56,000 nt of DNA from Cryptomeria japonica (GCF_030272615.1 NC_081411.1:833892136-833948135); one strand, 5' to 3'. Counted from the first letter of the stretch, positions 1 through 11,860 are shown. Numbers and translations are program-made. Notes: generated from the letters alone by a model not told the origin.

Positions 1-346
1 AGACATCATCTACACTACTCTTTCCATTCAGAGAAATAGTTCCCTTACCTTTAACCATGCAGGGTGAGTCATTACCAAATTTTACAACTCTGCCATCAAA
101 TTTCTTTAGAGAAATAAATTTTCTCCAATCACCGATCATGTGATGTTAACAACTACTATCAATGATCCAATCATTAGATTTATCCATCCTGGATACTAAT
201 GCCTTCTGGTTTGACATCTCTTCTTTAATGGCTACAAACACAATGTCTTCATTAGCATCACCACTAGATTCTTCATCAGTGATACCACCATCAACAACAA
301 TAAGACAATCTCTTTTTCCTTTACCCTTGTACTTCTTGAATTTCTC
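1..346 (-). pseudogene. Copia-A protease region (remnant)
   Basis: Aspartic protease segment of a Ty1/copia Gag-Pol polyprotein, which would normally cut the polyprotein during particle maturation. The minus-strand translation matches the protease of Copia-I (30464-31081) almost motif for motif: an acidic linker, then WIIDSSC, then HHM, then a glycine-rich NGKSS segment. The catalytic triplet normally reads D-S-G; here the glycine codon is AGT (serine) at 152-154, and a TAA stop at 146-148 replaces the serine of the following C-S-H-H motif. A TGA stop also separates this segment from the zinc knuckle upstream. It runs off the left edge of the window. Clearly a dead gene; the family call is firm. 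Confidence 0.8.
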
Positions 347-1221
347 TCATTTGTGCTCTTTATCACCATTAGGACAGTTAGCGGCAATGTGTCCAATCTT
401 GTTGCATGCAAAACATTTCAAAGGTAATTTGCCTCTATATTTACCTATACCTCTAGGAAACCACTTGGCGAACAATGCTTCAAGCTCAACTAAACTTTCT
501 TTATCATCAACTTCTCTACTGGATCTAGATTCATAACCTGTGATTGGCATCTCTACTTTTCCTCATAGATGGGTTAGAAACAAAAGCTCTAAATGCAGAC
601 TCAGATTTCTGTACACTACCATCATAACCATTTAATTCAAAAGCAGTAAGCTTGCCATTGATGGAGTCAAGATTTACCTTAGTTTTGTCAATAGACTTCA
701 GCTCCTGAATAGCTGCAACTTGAATAGTGTAGACCGATAGCAGGGTTCTCAGTACCTTACTGATCATTGTGGAATCTTCCACTTTACCTCCTGCACTCTT
801 AATTTCACTGACTATCTCTTTTATCCTTTGACCATACTGTTGGATATTCTCACCTTCAGCCATCCACATGTCATCAAACTTTTCTCTTAGACTCTCTTCT
901 TTAGCAATCTTAACATGTTCATCACCCCTATAAATCTCTTCAAGTTTTTTTCCATACCTCATATGCAGTTTCAAGACCATGAACATCTACATACTCTGCA
1001 TTAGATAAAGAATTGATAATAGCCTCCAATTCTTGATGATTTTCTTGTTTCTCTTTCTTCTGATCATCAGTCAACATCCTAGTAGGTGCAACATACTTAG
1101 TATCGACATGTTCCCAATACTGGCTTCCCAAACTCTTGATATAAATTTTCATTCTCTCACTCCATATCCTGTAGTTCTCTCTATTAAATTTTGGACCTTC
1201 CTTCTTCATCATGATCTGCAA
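347..1221 (-). pseudogene. Copia-A gag (UBN2/DUF4219 type) remnant
   Basis: Capsid-type Gag of a Ty1/copia element. It begins at 1221 with MQIMMKKEGPKFNRENYRIW, the typical DUF4219 start, then a UBN2-like helical region (EEIYRGDEHVK, IQQYGQRIKEI, AIQELKSIDKTKV), and ends with an intact CCHC zinc knuckle, CFACNKIGHIAANC, which would bind RNA. The three parts lie in three reading frames, with breaks near 950 and 550, so two frameshifts split the gene. The order and wording match the better preserved gag at 31112-31795, and the start lies just inside the primer-binding site and LTR, as expected for a 5' end. Confidence 0.85.
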
Positions 1222-1268
1222 GATCTTTACCTCAAGTTGTTAGGCTTAGACCTTAGAGGACCTGGATG

Positions 1269-1280
1269 GCTCTAATACCA
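1269..1280 (-). other. Primer-binding site of Copia-A
   Basis: On the minus strand it reads TGGTATTAGAGC, two bases inside the LTR end. It matches the initiator-Met tRNA type site TGGTATCAGAGC of Ty1/copia elements with one C-to-T change. It fixes the LTR boundary at 1283. Confidence 0.85.
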
Positions 1281-1282
1281 AT

Positions 1283-2651
1283 TGATGGTATGATGAAAGA
1301 ATAAGTATCTGGTCAAATACTGAGAGAGGGGGGGGTGAATCAGTAGAAAAACTGATACAAACTTCACCAATCTCAAAAATCAATCTCTCAAAGCAAACTT
1401 AGAACTAACAATGTAATACCTCTATCAAGATAAAAACTCATAAGATAAACCGGTTGACTATTACAACAAATTAACAGTAAACAACTTCTTCATTTCTCAA
1501 TGCTTTCAGTTATCATGACTTATCAAAGTAGTTAAGTAGTTAAGTAAATCAACCATGAAAACATAACCACTAAAACATTCACCACTTGACACAAATATTT
1601 TTTGACGTGGAAACCCAAATAGGTAAAAACCATGGTGAGATGAGACTCACAAAATAACTATATGAACTCTTCTGAAGTTTGCCCTGTTAGGAGCCTATCC
1701 TGTTAAAGCTTTACAAAAAGTCCTATTAAGAATTGATCCTGTTAGAAATCACTTGGTTAAGGGATTGAATACAATGCCTTGTTAGAAGCAATACCCTATA
1801 AGGAGTAACCTTAGTAGAGGATTTGAAAATCCAAGCTAATGGATCACCTTGTTAGAGGATTTGAATAACACCAAGCTTGTTAGAACTTACCCAGTTAGGG
1901 GATTTCAATTCTGCTGTAATTGTTAGAAAACAATAGGAGTTTGCTGATCTGTCTTAATAGCACTACATTTGCTTGATCAGATCCATTTCATGCTCCTATC
2001 TGCCTTTACTCAAACTGTAGATACATCATCCGATTTGGCAACGACACACTCAACTGATCTTTGCTAACTCTTTGCCAACACATTAAACTAAACAACTTCA
2101 TCAACCTTATAAACAAATCAATCAGGTTGATAACACAACAAAAACCTAATTCTCATAGAGATTACAAACAAATCGGTTCAAGTATGACCGTTGGATTACA
2201 TAGCAATCTCTACACATCAATCAAGAAAACCTTAATCGTTCCTTGGTCACTGCTTCATCAAACTTAGTAAGTCATCACGCACTTTGCATTAAATTCAATA
2301 CATTTGCTCATTCCCTAGACAAAAACCGTTACAACAACTCGCCAAAATCTCTTGAAATTGTCTTCATACAATAATCTTATGTGTCATAATCATTACTGCT
2401 CAACATCAAATCATAAACCAATATAACTAATTCACCAAACTTAATCGGTTAGGGTTTATCAAAAACAACAGGTAAGGTTTACCGGTTACATCAATAGATA
2501 AGGTTTACACCGGTTACCGGTTCATTCGATAAATTCTTCCTACCGATTACAGTAACAATATTACAACAATATCAACAATATCATTACTGGTTAATTGACA
2601 TCAATGACAACATAACATATCATTCATGCAATCTTCATGCAAATGCCAACA
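1283..2651 (-). repeat. Copia-A LTR, shared by two tandem units
   Basis: Full LTR of about 1.37 kb, read TGTTGGCATTTG...CATACCATCA on the minus strand. It lies between a PBS with gag on its left and a polypurine tract with RNase H on its right, so it serves as 5' LTR for the unit at 1-1282 and 3' LTR for the unit at 2652-3545. Inside are the C-tract motif (AGGGGGGGGTGAATC on plus, about 1326-1341) and a degenerate array of GTTAGAGGATT-like units at about 1676-1945. Confidence 0.85.
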
Positions 2652-2663
2652 ATCTCCCCCTTT
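2652..2663 (-). other. Polypurine tract of the truncated Copia-A unit
   Basis: Minus strand reads AAAGGGGGAGAT directly before the LTR start TGTTGG. This is the plus-strand priming tract, identical in wording to the one at 27469-27480. Confidence 0.85.
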
Positions 2664-3059
2664 GGCATTGATGGAAATACAAATATCAATACCATTGATT
2701 GTTGCATGATTGTGAATAGGAATTTTTGGTTTACATTACCAATTATTCACCATGCTCTCCATGTCTTCAACTTTTCACTGGTTCTCCTTCCCATAATCAC
2801 ATAATTGTTCTCCCCGTTTGACAACAATGCCAAATTGAAAGTAAAACATGTAATGTTAAATTTCACTGTGCATCATCAACAATCTGCAACTTGATGCTCC
2901 CCCTATGGAATAAATCCACTTCTACACCAATCCTTCTGTAAAATTCTGCAAGTAGCTCCAGGATTGATGTAATCTACATCATACTTAACTGACTTCATGA
3001 AGAGGGACAACCCCTAGCTGACTTCTAAGATACTCAAAAGTAGTCTTAGGCAGAGGTTT
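2664..3059 (-). other. 3' untranslated part of the truncated Copia-A unit
   Basis: Spacer between the RNase H end and the polypurine tract. It holds a second purine-rich block on the minus strand (near 2811-2825) followed by a CATTGTTGTCAAA-like context, as in Copia-I. No coding potential seen. Confidence 0.5.
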
Positions 3060-3545
3060 AGTAAAAGTATCTACTCCTTGGTAGAAACATGCTCCAAGAT
3101 CACATCTTTACTCTGTACTTTTTCCCTTAAGAAATGATACTTCAATTCAATATGCTTGGTTCGTGTGTGCAAAACAGGGTTCTTGAAAATATTTATGTTA
3201 CTTGTATTATCACAAAATCTTTATAGGTTCTGAAATCTTCATCTTAAAACCTTCAAAAATGTGCCTCATCCATATAGCCTGTGTACAATTCATGTAAGCT
3301 GCAACATACTCAGCTTCAGTAGTAGATTGTGAAGTACAACTCTGCTTCTTACTACTCCATGAAACAAGTCTTTTTCCAAGAAAAAATGCTCGAGCGGTTG
3401 TCCTTTTTTGATCATCAACATTTCCTGCCCAATCTGCATTTGTGTATACCTTCAAGTCAAACTTTCCTCCACATGGATACCATAACCCATAATCAACAGT
3501 ACCTTTCAGATATCTAAAAATTCTTTTAGTTGCTATCAGATATCT
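3060..3545 (-). pseudogene. Copia RNase H C-terminal remnant
   Basis: End of a copia Pol: RNase H removes RNA from the RNA/DNA hybrid. The minus translation shows RYLKGTVDYGLWYP, then YTNADWAGNVDD (the aspartate motif), KQSCTSQSTTEAEYVAA (the glutamate region) and IWMRHIFEGFKM. A one-base frameshift at about 3211 moves the next part, DNTSNINIFKNPVLHTRTKH, into another frame. At about 3545 the gene ends abruptly and runs into LTR sequence, so RT, integrase, protease, gag and PBS of this unit are deleted. Compare the matching region of Copia-I at 28049-28417. Confidence 0.85.
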
Positions 3546-4246
3546 GTCTGAATAGCACTGCACTTTCTTGATTAGATCCATTTCATGCTCCTATCTGCCT
3601 TTACTCAAACAGCAGATACATCATCCAATTTGGCAACCACACACTCAACTCATCTTTGCTAACTCTTTGCCAAAACATTAAACTAAACAACTTCATCGAC
3701 CTTATAAACAAATTAACCAGGTCGGTAACACAACAAAAACCTAATTCTCATAGAGATTACAAACAAATCGGTTCAAGAATGACCATTGGATTACATAACA
3801 ATCTCTGCACATCAATCAAGAAAATCTTGATTGCTCCTTGATCACCACTTCATTGAACTTAGTAATTCATCACGCGCTTTGCATTAGATACAATACATTT
3901 TCTCATTCCCTAGACAAAAATCGTTACAATAACTCACCAAAATCTCTTGAAATTATCTTCATACAACAATCATAGATGTCATAATCATTATCACTCATCA
4001 TCAGATCATAAACCAATATAACCAATTCACCAAACTTAATCGGTTAGGGTTTATCAAAAATAACAGGTACGGTTTACCAGTTACATCAATAGATAAGGTT
4101 TACACTGGTTACCGGTTCACTCCATAAATTCTTCCTACTGGTTACAGTAACAATATTACAACAATATCAACAATATCATTACTAGTTAATTGGTATCAAT
4201 GACAACATAACATATCATTAATTCAATCTTCATGCAAATGCCAACA
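3546..4246 (-). repeat. Partial Copia-A LTR
   Basis: Matches the right half (plus coordinates) of the LTR at about 1940-2651 nearly base for base, ending in the terminal CCAACA at 4246. The half carrying the C-tract motif is missing. Its left end is fused to RNase H sequence, consistent with a deletion between an LTR and the pol gene of the same tandem array. Confidence 0.8.
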
Positions 4247-4625
4247 CTTCCCATTTGGGTTTCCACGTCAAAAATCATTGTGTCAAGTGGTGAATGGTTT
4301 TTGTGGTTATGTTTGATATGGTTAATTTGCTTAACTGTTAAATCCACTTAGATATGTTAAGATGACCAACAGTAATCTGAAATGTTCTTTTACTATTGTT
4401 AGTAAAGTATTTTGATGTTTTGGTTAAATGGTTTGGGAGTTTTGAAGCTGTTATTTTGTTATGCCAGTCAACTGGTAAATTGTCAGTGCTATTGTAGTTT
4501 GTAGTTCAGTGATTGACTTGTGAGATTGTTTTTGAGTTTGGTGAAAGTTAAGTCAATTTTATATCTACTGATTCACCCCCCCTCTTAGTAGTTGTCTGAA
4601 TCCTTATTGATTCATCATATCATCA
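4247..4625 (+). repeat. Inverted copia LTR fragment (J)
   Basis: Reads as the reverse complement of the left quarter of the Copia-A LTR: GGGTTTCCACGTCAAAAAT, GTGTCAAGTGGTGAATG, GATTCACCCCCCCTCTTAG and the terminal TCATCATATCATCA. It is therefore the 3' part of a plus-sense LTR. Its 5' part is absent, because the minus-sense Copia-A array begins exactly at 4246. The simplest reading is that the Copia-A array inserted into an older plus-sense LTR that itself sat in Gypsy-B pol. Confidence 0.7.
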
Positions 4626-6510
4626 CATTGGCTGTGTAGGTTCAATCAACACTTATGATCGCTCTTGAAAGTGATCAGGAAAAATATCAAGTATCTCACC
4701 TCCAGGTGCCTTGGAGAGGTTTTCACCATTAGGTACGTCCTTTATTTTTACTATTTTTGATTCTGATACCACCACAGTGTGGTTTTTGCCATCAGAACAC
4801 TTATTTTTCTTTTTTTGATTTTTGAGACTAAGATACTTGACATCTGTCGGTGTCATGTTCTCACTTTTCTCACTAGTGGAAGAGCCCATTTGTTCAACTG
4901 CATTAAGATAATAGGCTAATGTATAGTCATTGGCAAAGGTAGGGATATTCAAAGGTTGATCTTGGAGAGTACAATCAATAAGCTCAGGATGTACTAGGGA
5001 TAAAGATTTAACAGGTTCAAGGGAATTCACGGTATTATCATCACAACCTCAGACTGACAAGTTGATTTCTAGTAGACTACCTTGCGTAAGAGGCTCAAGA
5101 CCAATAAGAGAACATGATTATCAAAGTTTACATTAGTATTTAGGGGACCTAACCCAACAGACCTACCACTAGCACCGTCTTCTACTTTAGACTAGACTAC
5201 ATATTGTGGTTTGACAGACAGAGTTTCGACATTCATGATGAAGTAGTCATAGTTTGGTGTTGAATAGGTAATGTCATAAATAGATCTTATTTTAGAGTGA
5301 TCAAAGTCAAAAGATGAAGCCTCTAACTCCTCTTCAAGTGGCTTAGTGAAAGCATGTATAGTATCAATATCAACATCTTTGATCCTGCAAGTTCCTTCAT
5401 GATTTGGTTCAATGATCACTTGTAGTTGACATACCTATTGACATAACCTTGATGAATCTATTAGTCTTTGTCATCTTTCCTATTCAGCTTCCTTGGGACT
5501 GATGACCAGTCCTGTTTTGTAGCCTCCAATTCTTCATTTGTAGTCCCATATCTGATTTTCTCTATTTCATTAGAGGGAGATATAGTAGGGGAATACATTT
5601 CCTATACTTTTCCTTCTTTCAACTATTGTTCATAATCTTCTTGTATTTTTAGTCTGATTTCTTCTATTTCCTTTTGCAACTTTGAGCATATTAGCTCTTG
5701 TGCTTTGTCTATGATAACATTAGGTTCTTCAAGAGTTTCTTCAGTAGATGTATCTGAGAGAGGCTCTGGACCCCATTTATACTCATTCAAGTCTGTTTAT
5801 GAATCCTCTACTTGTATTCTTCCTGTATATGTGACAGGAATATTTAGTGGTGCAAACAGGTTTTTGATTCCTTCCACTTCTTCTCTCACGTCTTCTGGAA
5901 CATCTACTTCTTGTAGTGTTATTGCCGATATAGTTGGAACTTGATTACAAGTTTCTTCTTCTCTCTTGATTTCTAGTTCTTTTTCATACTCATCCTAAAT
6001 TTGCTGAGTATTTACTTCTTGTGATGTTGGAGGTAGTATCTTTTTCCTCCACTTAGGCTCTTGATGAGAAGTATGTTTTTAATTTGATGACTCTTCTAGA
6101 TGGTAGCCGAGTCCAGTTTTATCATTTATAGACTTAGTTTGTAACTTGTTAGGTTCAATGATTCCATCTTGGTGCTTTCCCAAAGGATCAATACCTAAAT
6201 ATCCCATTCGTTGAATCATGTTATAACCTGGACCATATTGGGAAGGGGAAATATCACTATGTTGCTATTCTCTATTTTCATTCTCTTCTTTGAAAAGCCA
6301 TTTGAGAACTGTCGCCTCTTATATTTTATCTGCAAGGGAAGTAGAAGACTGTACAAAAATACCATCATAGATGACATTTGTATTTGAAGTTTGTGGCTTC
6401 ATAGCCTTTGATGGTTTTCTAGACTATCTTGGTGATGGTGGAAGAGACATCAATGAGAGTACAGGTTTGATCTTGTATCCATCCATACCAATACCTATGA
6501 TTTTCAATTT
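4626..6510 (-). pseudogene. Gypsy-B pol linker with G-patch-like motif
   Basis: Segment between protease and RT of a Tat-type polyprotein. After protease comes the glycine motif MIQRMGYLGIDPLGKHQDGI followed by DKTGLGYHLEES (about 6090-6230), which resembles a G-patch. Next is an acidic, charged linker (EEVEGIKNLF, EIEEIRLKIQEDYEQ). Near the left end is NHTVVVSESKIVKIKDVPNG then GGEILDIFPDHF (4653-5030), homologous to 18090-18230 of Tat-C, which lies just upstream of RT. Stops and frameshifts are frequent. The match to Tat-C shows the break at 4625 falls a short way before the RT domain. Confidence 0.7.
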
Positions 6511-7238
6511 CTATTCTAAGTCTTTCATCAAAGTTTCTAAACTTTTAGCTATAGAGGCTGCTCTATTATGAGGAACAAGGGTATCATCACACTGCTTTAA
6601 AGCATTACAAGTGTAGATTATATCCACAGGAACACTAACTTCAACCCCATTGTAGGAAAATTTCAAACATTGATGATAAGTAGATGACACTGCTTGCATT
6701 TCGTGAATCCACGACCTACCTAACAAGATGTTGTAGGAGAGAGGAAGATCAAGCACCTAACAAATAACATCTCATTCTTAGATGTTCTTTCTTCTTCATC
6801 ATAAGCTTTGATTGTTATTTTCTTTGTTGGATCAATGACATTATCATAAAATACCAACTGCATTCGTAAATTGTAGGTACATATATTCAACCCAGCACCT
6901 CCATCTATCAAAACATGCTTGACTTAGTGCTTATGGATCATAGCTTCAATATGCAATGGATGGTTATGTGGATGGTTAAGTGAATTGTCATCTTCTTTAG
7001 AAAAGGATAGGTAGTGAGGTGAAGTCAGGTGACCCACCATATATTGAAACCGACCCAAATATAAGTCTTTAGGGACATTAGTAGTGAGTAAAGCTTTGTC
7101 CAGAATCTCTCTATGAGCAGAAGATATTTTAAGTAGTTCAAGAATGGAGATTTGAGTGGTAGTTCGCTTTAATTGTTCAACAATGCTATAACTAGAATAA
7201 GATGATGAAGCCAGTTGTTTGGATTTAGCTGTGATCAT
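6511..7238 (-). pseudogene. Gypsy-B aspartic protease
   Basis: Retropepsin-like protease domain. The order matches Tat-C and Gypsy-G: TTTQISILELLKISSAHREI, RFQYMVGHLTSPHYLSFS, PLHIEAMIHKH, then the active-site strand VLIDGGAGLNICT with the catalytic aspartate kept, KKITIKAYDEEERTS, and LLGRSWIHEMQAVSSTYHQC near the C-terminus. A stop follows IHKH, and a frameshift near 6740 separates the last part. The catalytic aspartate survives here, whereas it is lost in Tat-C. Confidence 0.8.
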
Positions 7239-7379
7239 ATTTGGCTACTTGTTTGAAGAAGTTGGCAGGTTTGATGTTGTCAATGGATTTGATGATGTTT
7301 GACCAGGAGAGGAAGAGTCAACTCCTTTGAGAGTAACCTTCTTTTGAGTATGGGTTACAATATTTGTAATTTTGCATTT

Positions 7380-9160
7380 TATTTTGTTTATCTTTGACTA
7401 TGATCACATTACAATATTCAGATTTGGAAGATTCAATCATGTTGATCACATTGTCATTGTTGGCATAGGTATAATTGACTTTGGCACCTCCCTTGGATTT
7501 TGAGGAATCACCCTGCTCATAAGCAGGTAAAGGATCTTTGAAGGCTTTGTGATCAACATTATTCGTATGGTTTTCAACAATAATTTTGCCAGCATCGACG
7601 AGGCCTTAAATCTTGTGTTTGAGTTTGATACAGTTATTTGTTGTATGACCCTTGTTTCGATGATATTCACAGTATTCATTTTTCCTCCACCATTTAGGTT
7701 TGACCTTAGGATCATATGACTTAGAGTTGTCAGACAATGTGATCAGTTCGTTTGCCAATATAGTTTCAAAGATGACTCATAGGATTCACCTAGAGGGTAA
7801 AATCACGCTTAGGTTTTGAAACCCAAGGTTTCTCTTTAAACCACTCTTTTGATTTCTTAGGTGGGTTTTCTGTAGCGCTTTCAACTTCTTTGAGGGCTTG
7901 TGTTCTGCTAGTCAGGTTGAATACTATAGGTTTTGATTTTGGTTTGACATTATCAACCACTCCATCATTAACAACATTTATGTTATTATCTTTGTCGTAC
8001 TTCCAGTATTTGTTCTTTTCTTTGGAACTAGAGCCTTGATGTGTTTCTTTATAAAGTGATATATCTCCTTTCCTTACAAGCACATCTTCCATCTTGAGAG
8101 AACTATCCACCATTTTATTGAATGAAGGGTATACTTGCATTTGGATATTATATTTCAACTCAGGAATCAGATTGTTGACAAAGATGTCCATTTTCTCAAA
8201 ATCAGGAATGGGCCGTGAATACCTAGAGAACCTCTTTCTCGAACACTGAAGGGAAGTAAGAAAAGGTTCTCCTGTCTTTTTTTTAGTATTATAAAGCTCG
8301 ATCATTGTGACTAGATGGCGAATGTTATAGGAGTATTATTGTAGAAATAATTCAACTAGTTCTTCAAAAGATTTAATTCCTACAAGCAAGCTTGAAAACA
8401 ATTCCATAGCTTGTCCTCCTAAACTTCTTGGAAAGAGGTGCATGAGATAAGTTTGTTCATGCATGAAATCCATACATAGGGCACAAAATTCTCAGACATG
8501 GTCCTGGGGATCTGAGTTGCCATCATATTTATCGAACTTAGGAATTTCTTTTCTAGAAGGAAACATAGGCATGTAAAGACTCTTGTCGAATGGAAACGGA
8601 CAAATCGTATCTAAGGAATATTTCATAGGAGATTTGTCTTTGTCTTTCATTTCCTTAATCTCAGTTTGTAATTGTTTTATCACCAATGCTAGTGGAGTAT
8701 CATCTTCTTTAGTGATAAGAATTTTAATATTGTAATCAAGGGGGAGTTTGGCTCCTTGTTTGGCCAATTCTAGAAATTCTTCTTCTTTTTCTCGGGCCAT
8801 GATAATCTTCATCATCTTTCTAAAGTCTTTGTCTTTTTGACATTTTGTTATTGTATCTTCTCCGGGTTCGGAAAATTCAGAATCACTGAAAGAGGAATCA
8901 CTGTCATTAGCCTAGATGCTAAGATCATCACGAGCTATATGTTTATCAACCTCTTTTTCTTGTCTTCCTTTAGACATATTGGAAGATAAGGATTGATCCA
9001 AAAGTGGTTTGTTTGAGTTTTGTTGTTCAAAATATTCGTCAAAAATTAGTTGCTCTTGGTAAAAAGGATTGGTTTGCAATGTTACAGTCTCTCCTTTTTC
9101 TTGTTCTTGTTCTTGGAAGAGCTCTTGGTTTGAATAGGAATTTACAACCAACGTGACCAA
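7380..9160 (-). pseudogene. Gypsy-B gag
   Basis: Tat-type Gag. The N-terminal part starts at 9160 (MVTLVVNSYSNQELFQEQEQ) and is acidic. The shared core follows: EFLELAKQGAKLPLDY, SLDTICPFPFDKSLYMPMFP, PKFDKYDGNSDPQDHV, TYLMHLFPRSLGGQAMELF, ELYNTKKKTGEPF, and a basic C-terminal tract (KNKYWKYDKDNNINVVNDGV). A zinc-knuckle variant C-x2-H-x4-H-x4-C (CEYHRNKGHTTNNC, about 7630-7680) lies in another frame, so a frameshift falls near 7790. In-frame stops follow LSI, HV and LQ. The order matches 14434-15700 of Tat-C. Confidence 0.8.
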
Positions 9161-10105
9161 GAGTCAGATGTGATGCAGATGTGAAGATCAAATTAGAGAT
9201 AGTTACACGTTTAACGTAGTGATTGAGAGAGGTGACTAAGACCTTGTCTGATTTCAGGAACGATCTATCCTGTATAAGACTTGATCTAAGAAACCTTGGT
9301 TGATTAAGTTTGATAATCGATTTATTGAACTAGCTAGGAGATGATCGTCAAAGTCATGCAACACAATAACAGAGGTACACTATCAAGACTATTTATGCTC
9401 AAGATTATGATGACTATATTTACGTTCACTGCAGACTGATTAGGCAAGTATGACAGATCTGAAAAGGATGTAAAAAGACAAACTTCTGGACTAACAAAAT
9501 TAGAGGTTCATACGACCAAATATGACAACCCAGATGATAGTTTAGTGAGTCCTAGATGACAAAGACAGTTTCTCATATGAGTTTCTTTTCAAACTCACAT
9601 GACAGTTTAATGCTTACCATATGACAACTTTTCACAGACTAGAATGACTCGTACAAAAAAGTTCATAAGCTCAGACGACAATCTTCAGAGACCAAAATGA
9701 CAATTTTAATAAGCCAGAACGACAAACTAGAAGACTCAGACGATGATTTAGGAAGCTTAGATGATGAATTACGAAGCTCGTACAACAATTATGCTCAGAG
9801 GCAATTTTTTTTGACAAGGAGACTGAGTTTTTGACCACTGAATTTGATTTTTTTGGTGTTTTTGAGTTTTTCCAATTTTTTAGAGTTTCATTTTTAGCTT
9901 CGGATAAAAAACATAGCAAACACATGAGATCCAAAGTGACATCAAACATAGCACGCTAATTCTAAGGAAATTGGCTGAGAGAGAAAACCTTTGTTTGCAG
10001 ACTCAGGTACACACTCAATAGATAATCAGAATATGACCATTGAGTCTCATGCAATGGATTCTCAACGTCGTATTAGCTAACTCCAAATGCTAATGGGGGC
10101 ACAAA
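9161..10105 (-). other. Gypsy-B leader, gag-proximal part
   Basis: Untranslated region between PBS and gag of Gypsy-B, continued at 36449-37173 beyond Tat-C. It is rich in short GACAA/GACGA-type words (about 9440-9800) and has no supported coding region on the minus strand. The plus-strand small ORF begins at 10106. Confidence 0.45.
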
Positions 10106-10130
10106 ATGGCAAGTATCTTGGGAGAGTTAC
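10106..10130 (+). CDS. Start of antisense small ORF split by Tat-C
   Basis: ATG at 10106 followed by codons for MASILGEL up to the Tat-C insertion point. With one copy of the 5-bp duplication removed, the frame continues exactly into 36156-36448. See that entry for the rest. Confidence 0.45.
10126..10130 (+). repeat. Target-site duplication of Tat-C, left copy
   Basis: GTTAC, directly before the LTR start TGTAATCAC. The same five bases follow the 3' LTR at 36151-36155. Confidence 0.95.
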
Positions 10131-11525
10131 TGTAATCACATAAATATGTCCAGTTTAATTAAATGAATATTTCCTATTTATTTGATTAAAAACCCACTAG
10201 CCATCAGTTAATTAAATTAATATTTAATTAATTCATCTTCAAACATTCTCCTATTAATTAAATAAATTATTCAATTTATTTTAATTAATTCATTATACCA
10301 AATTCAGAAATCAAATAAAAGAATAAAACCTATTTATTTCATTTAACCCCCTTTTCCCCTTTAAATAAATTAAATAAAATATTTATTTAAATAATTTATC
10401 CCCCCCACTTGCATTTTCCTACAAATGCAACTTGCACACACAAATTGAAATAAATGAATTTTATTTTAATTAAAATCCTATTTTCCCTCACCCACCAAAC
10501 CCACTTGCAATCTTAACCCCCTTCTAGATTCTTCTAACCCCTTCCTAATTAGCCTAATCCATCCCCTAATTATTGTCACATTCCTAAGCAACTTTAAGTC
10601 ACTTCCAAAGTCTTTGAAAAATATTTAATACTTTGTGTGTTCAACAATTTAACCTCTAAAGTCTCCCAAACCACTAATGGCTCTTACATGACCATTAATG
10701 GCTCTTACATAACCATTTATGGTTAATTCAACTTGCACTCATATGTCTCCTGAAACATTTATTGCTTTGACCATGGTTATCCCTTTTGCCTTTGCACAAG
10801 AGTTTATCCATTGGATAAAAGCTTTATTCTTTGAACAAAGAATTTATTCATTCAATCCAACCTTGACCTTAACTCCCAAGTTAACCCTTAGGTCATGTCA
10901 AGCATTTAATGCTTATTCCCTTTCCTCTCAACCCCTTTCATATTGACACTTGTCATCCTGGGATTGGGTTGAAATCCCTCACATGGATTGAATATCATTC
11001 AATCCTGACCCTTGTTGAGATTACTCAATCTCAACCATCCATTGCTCCATTTTTCCTATAAATAGAGCCTATTTCTTCATAATCCAAATCCTGAAAACTT
11101 GTATGCATTTAATCTATAGGTATTTTTAAAGAGCATTTAGTATAATATTCACTCTTTTGGTTAAAAATCAATTAGTTAAATCTCTTATTTTAGCTTTTAT
11201 TCACACTTGCATAACATAAGTCATAATCATCTACAATCTTGAACCTCCATAAGCATCCATAGTGCAAAAAGTTGCTGAGAGCTACACTAATTTGGAACTT
11301 GGAGAGGAGAGGAACAAGGGAGGAGCAACTATGAGCATCTTGATTAGCATTTGGAGGAGTATAGTTTATCTATTCTATGTTTGTATTCTTTCTATTTCAT
11401 GCTTAATATCTCTCTTGATATGCCTATTTAGGATAATCTTTTGTTGCTAACACTAACGTTTGTTTCTTGTGCTCTTGTGTGTGTTGCCATCAAACATATT
11501 TTCTAATCCTTTTTGCAGAGCATCA
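10131..11525 (+). repeat. Tat-C 5' LTR
   Basis: 1,395 bp, starting TGTAATCAC and ending AGAGCATCA. It is AT-rich with TTAATTAA-type words in the first 350 bases. It pairs with 34749-36150 along its whole length. Confidence 0.95.
11057..11065 (+). promoter_or_regulatory. TATA box of Tat-C 5' LTR
   Basis: TATAAATAG in the context TTTTTCCTATAAATAGAGCC, kept in the 3' LTR at 35682-35690. Transcription would start about 30 bases downstream; the start site itself is inferred. Confidence 0.7.
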
Positions 11526-11527
11526 TT

Positions 11528-11547
11528 TGGTGAACCCGACATGAATC
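11528..11547 (+). other. Tat-C primer-binding site
   Basis: TGGTGAACCCGACATGAATC, two bases after the LTR end. The matching tRNA was not identified. Gypsy-E has almost the same site (TGGTGAACCTGACGTGAAC at 43207). Confidence 0.8.
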
Positions 11548-11614
11548 AAAACAACTAAAAACAATTTTTTTTAACACAACTAACTTGTTTGAATGTTGAG
11601 CTTGACACACAGGT

Positions 11615-11860
11615 CACGCTTTAGTGCTTTTGATCTCGTTGTAGCGCTATTGCAATTTGACATTCTAGCGCTATTGTATCAAATTTGGCGTTATTGATCA
11701 TTATTTAGCGCTTTTGTGGCTTAAATAACACATTTGTGCTTGTTTTGGCGCTTTTATATTTGTTGTCAAAGTTTTACTTTTAGCGCTTTTGTCTTCGTAT
11801 TAGCGTGTTTGTGTTAAATAGTGCTTTTGTTTAAACACAAAGTGGCTCTATTGTAACAGA
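11615..11860 (+). repeat. AGCGCT(A/T)TTGT repeat array in Tat-C leader
   Basis: About eleven copies of TTAGCGCTTTTGT / TAGCGCTATTGT and variants (TTGGCGTTATTG, ATAGTGCTTTTGT, GTGGCTCTATTGT), spaced roughly 15-40 bases, starting about 90 bases after the LTR. Spacing is irregular and spacers are unrelated. An array of the opposite orientation lies at 33872-34182. Confidence 0.85.

Noticed and set aside
1676-1945. Telomere-like TTTAGGG repeats
   Set aside because: The units are GTTAGAGGATT-like with 20-35-base spacing, not contiguous heptamers, and they lie within LTRs.
11262-11450. 62-codon ORF with a hydrophobic end, repeated at 35887-36075
   Set aside because: It is in both LTRs of Tat-C only because the LTRs are copies; its position in the transcribed leader and its composition do not support a gene.
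11615-11860. CRISPR-like array
   Set aside because: Repeat units are about 12 bases with irregular spacing, and the context is a plant retrotransposon with no cas genes.
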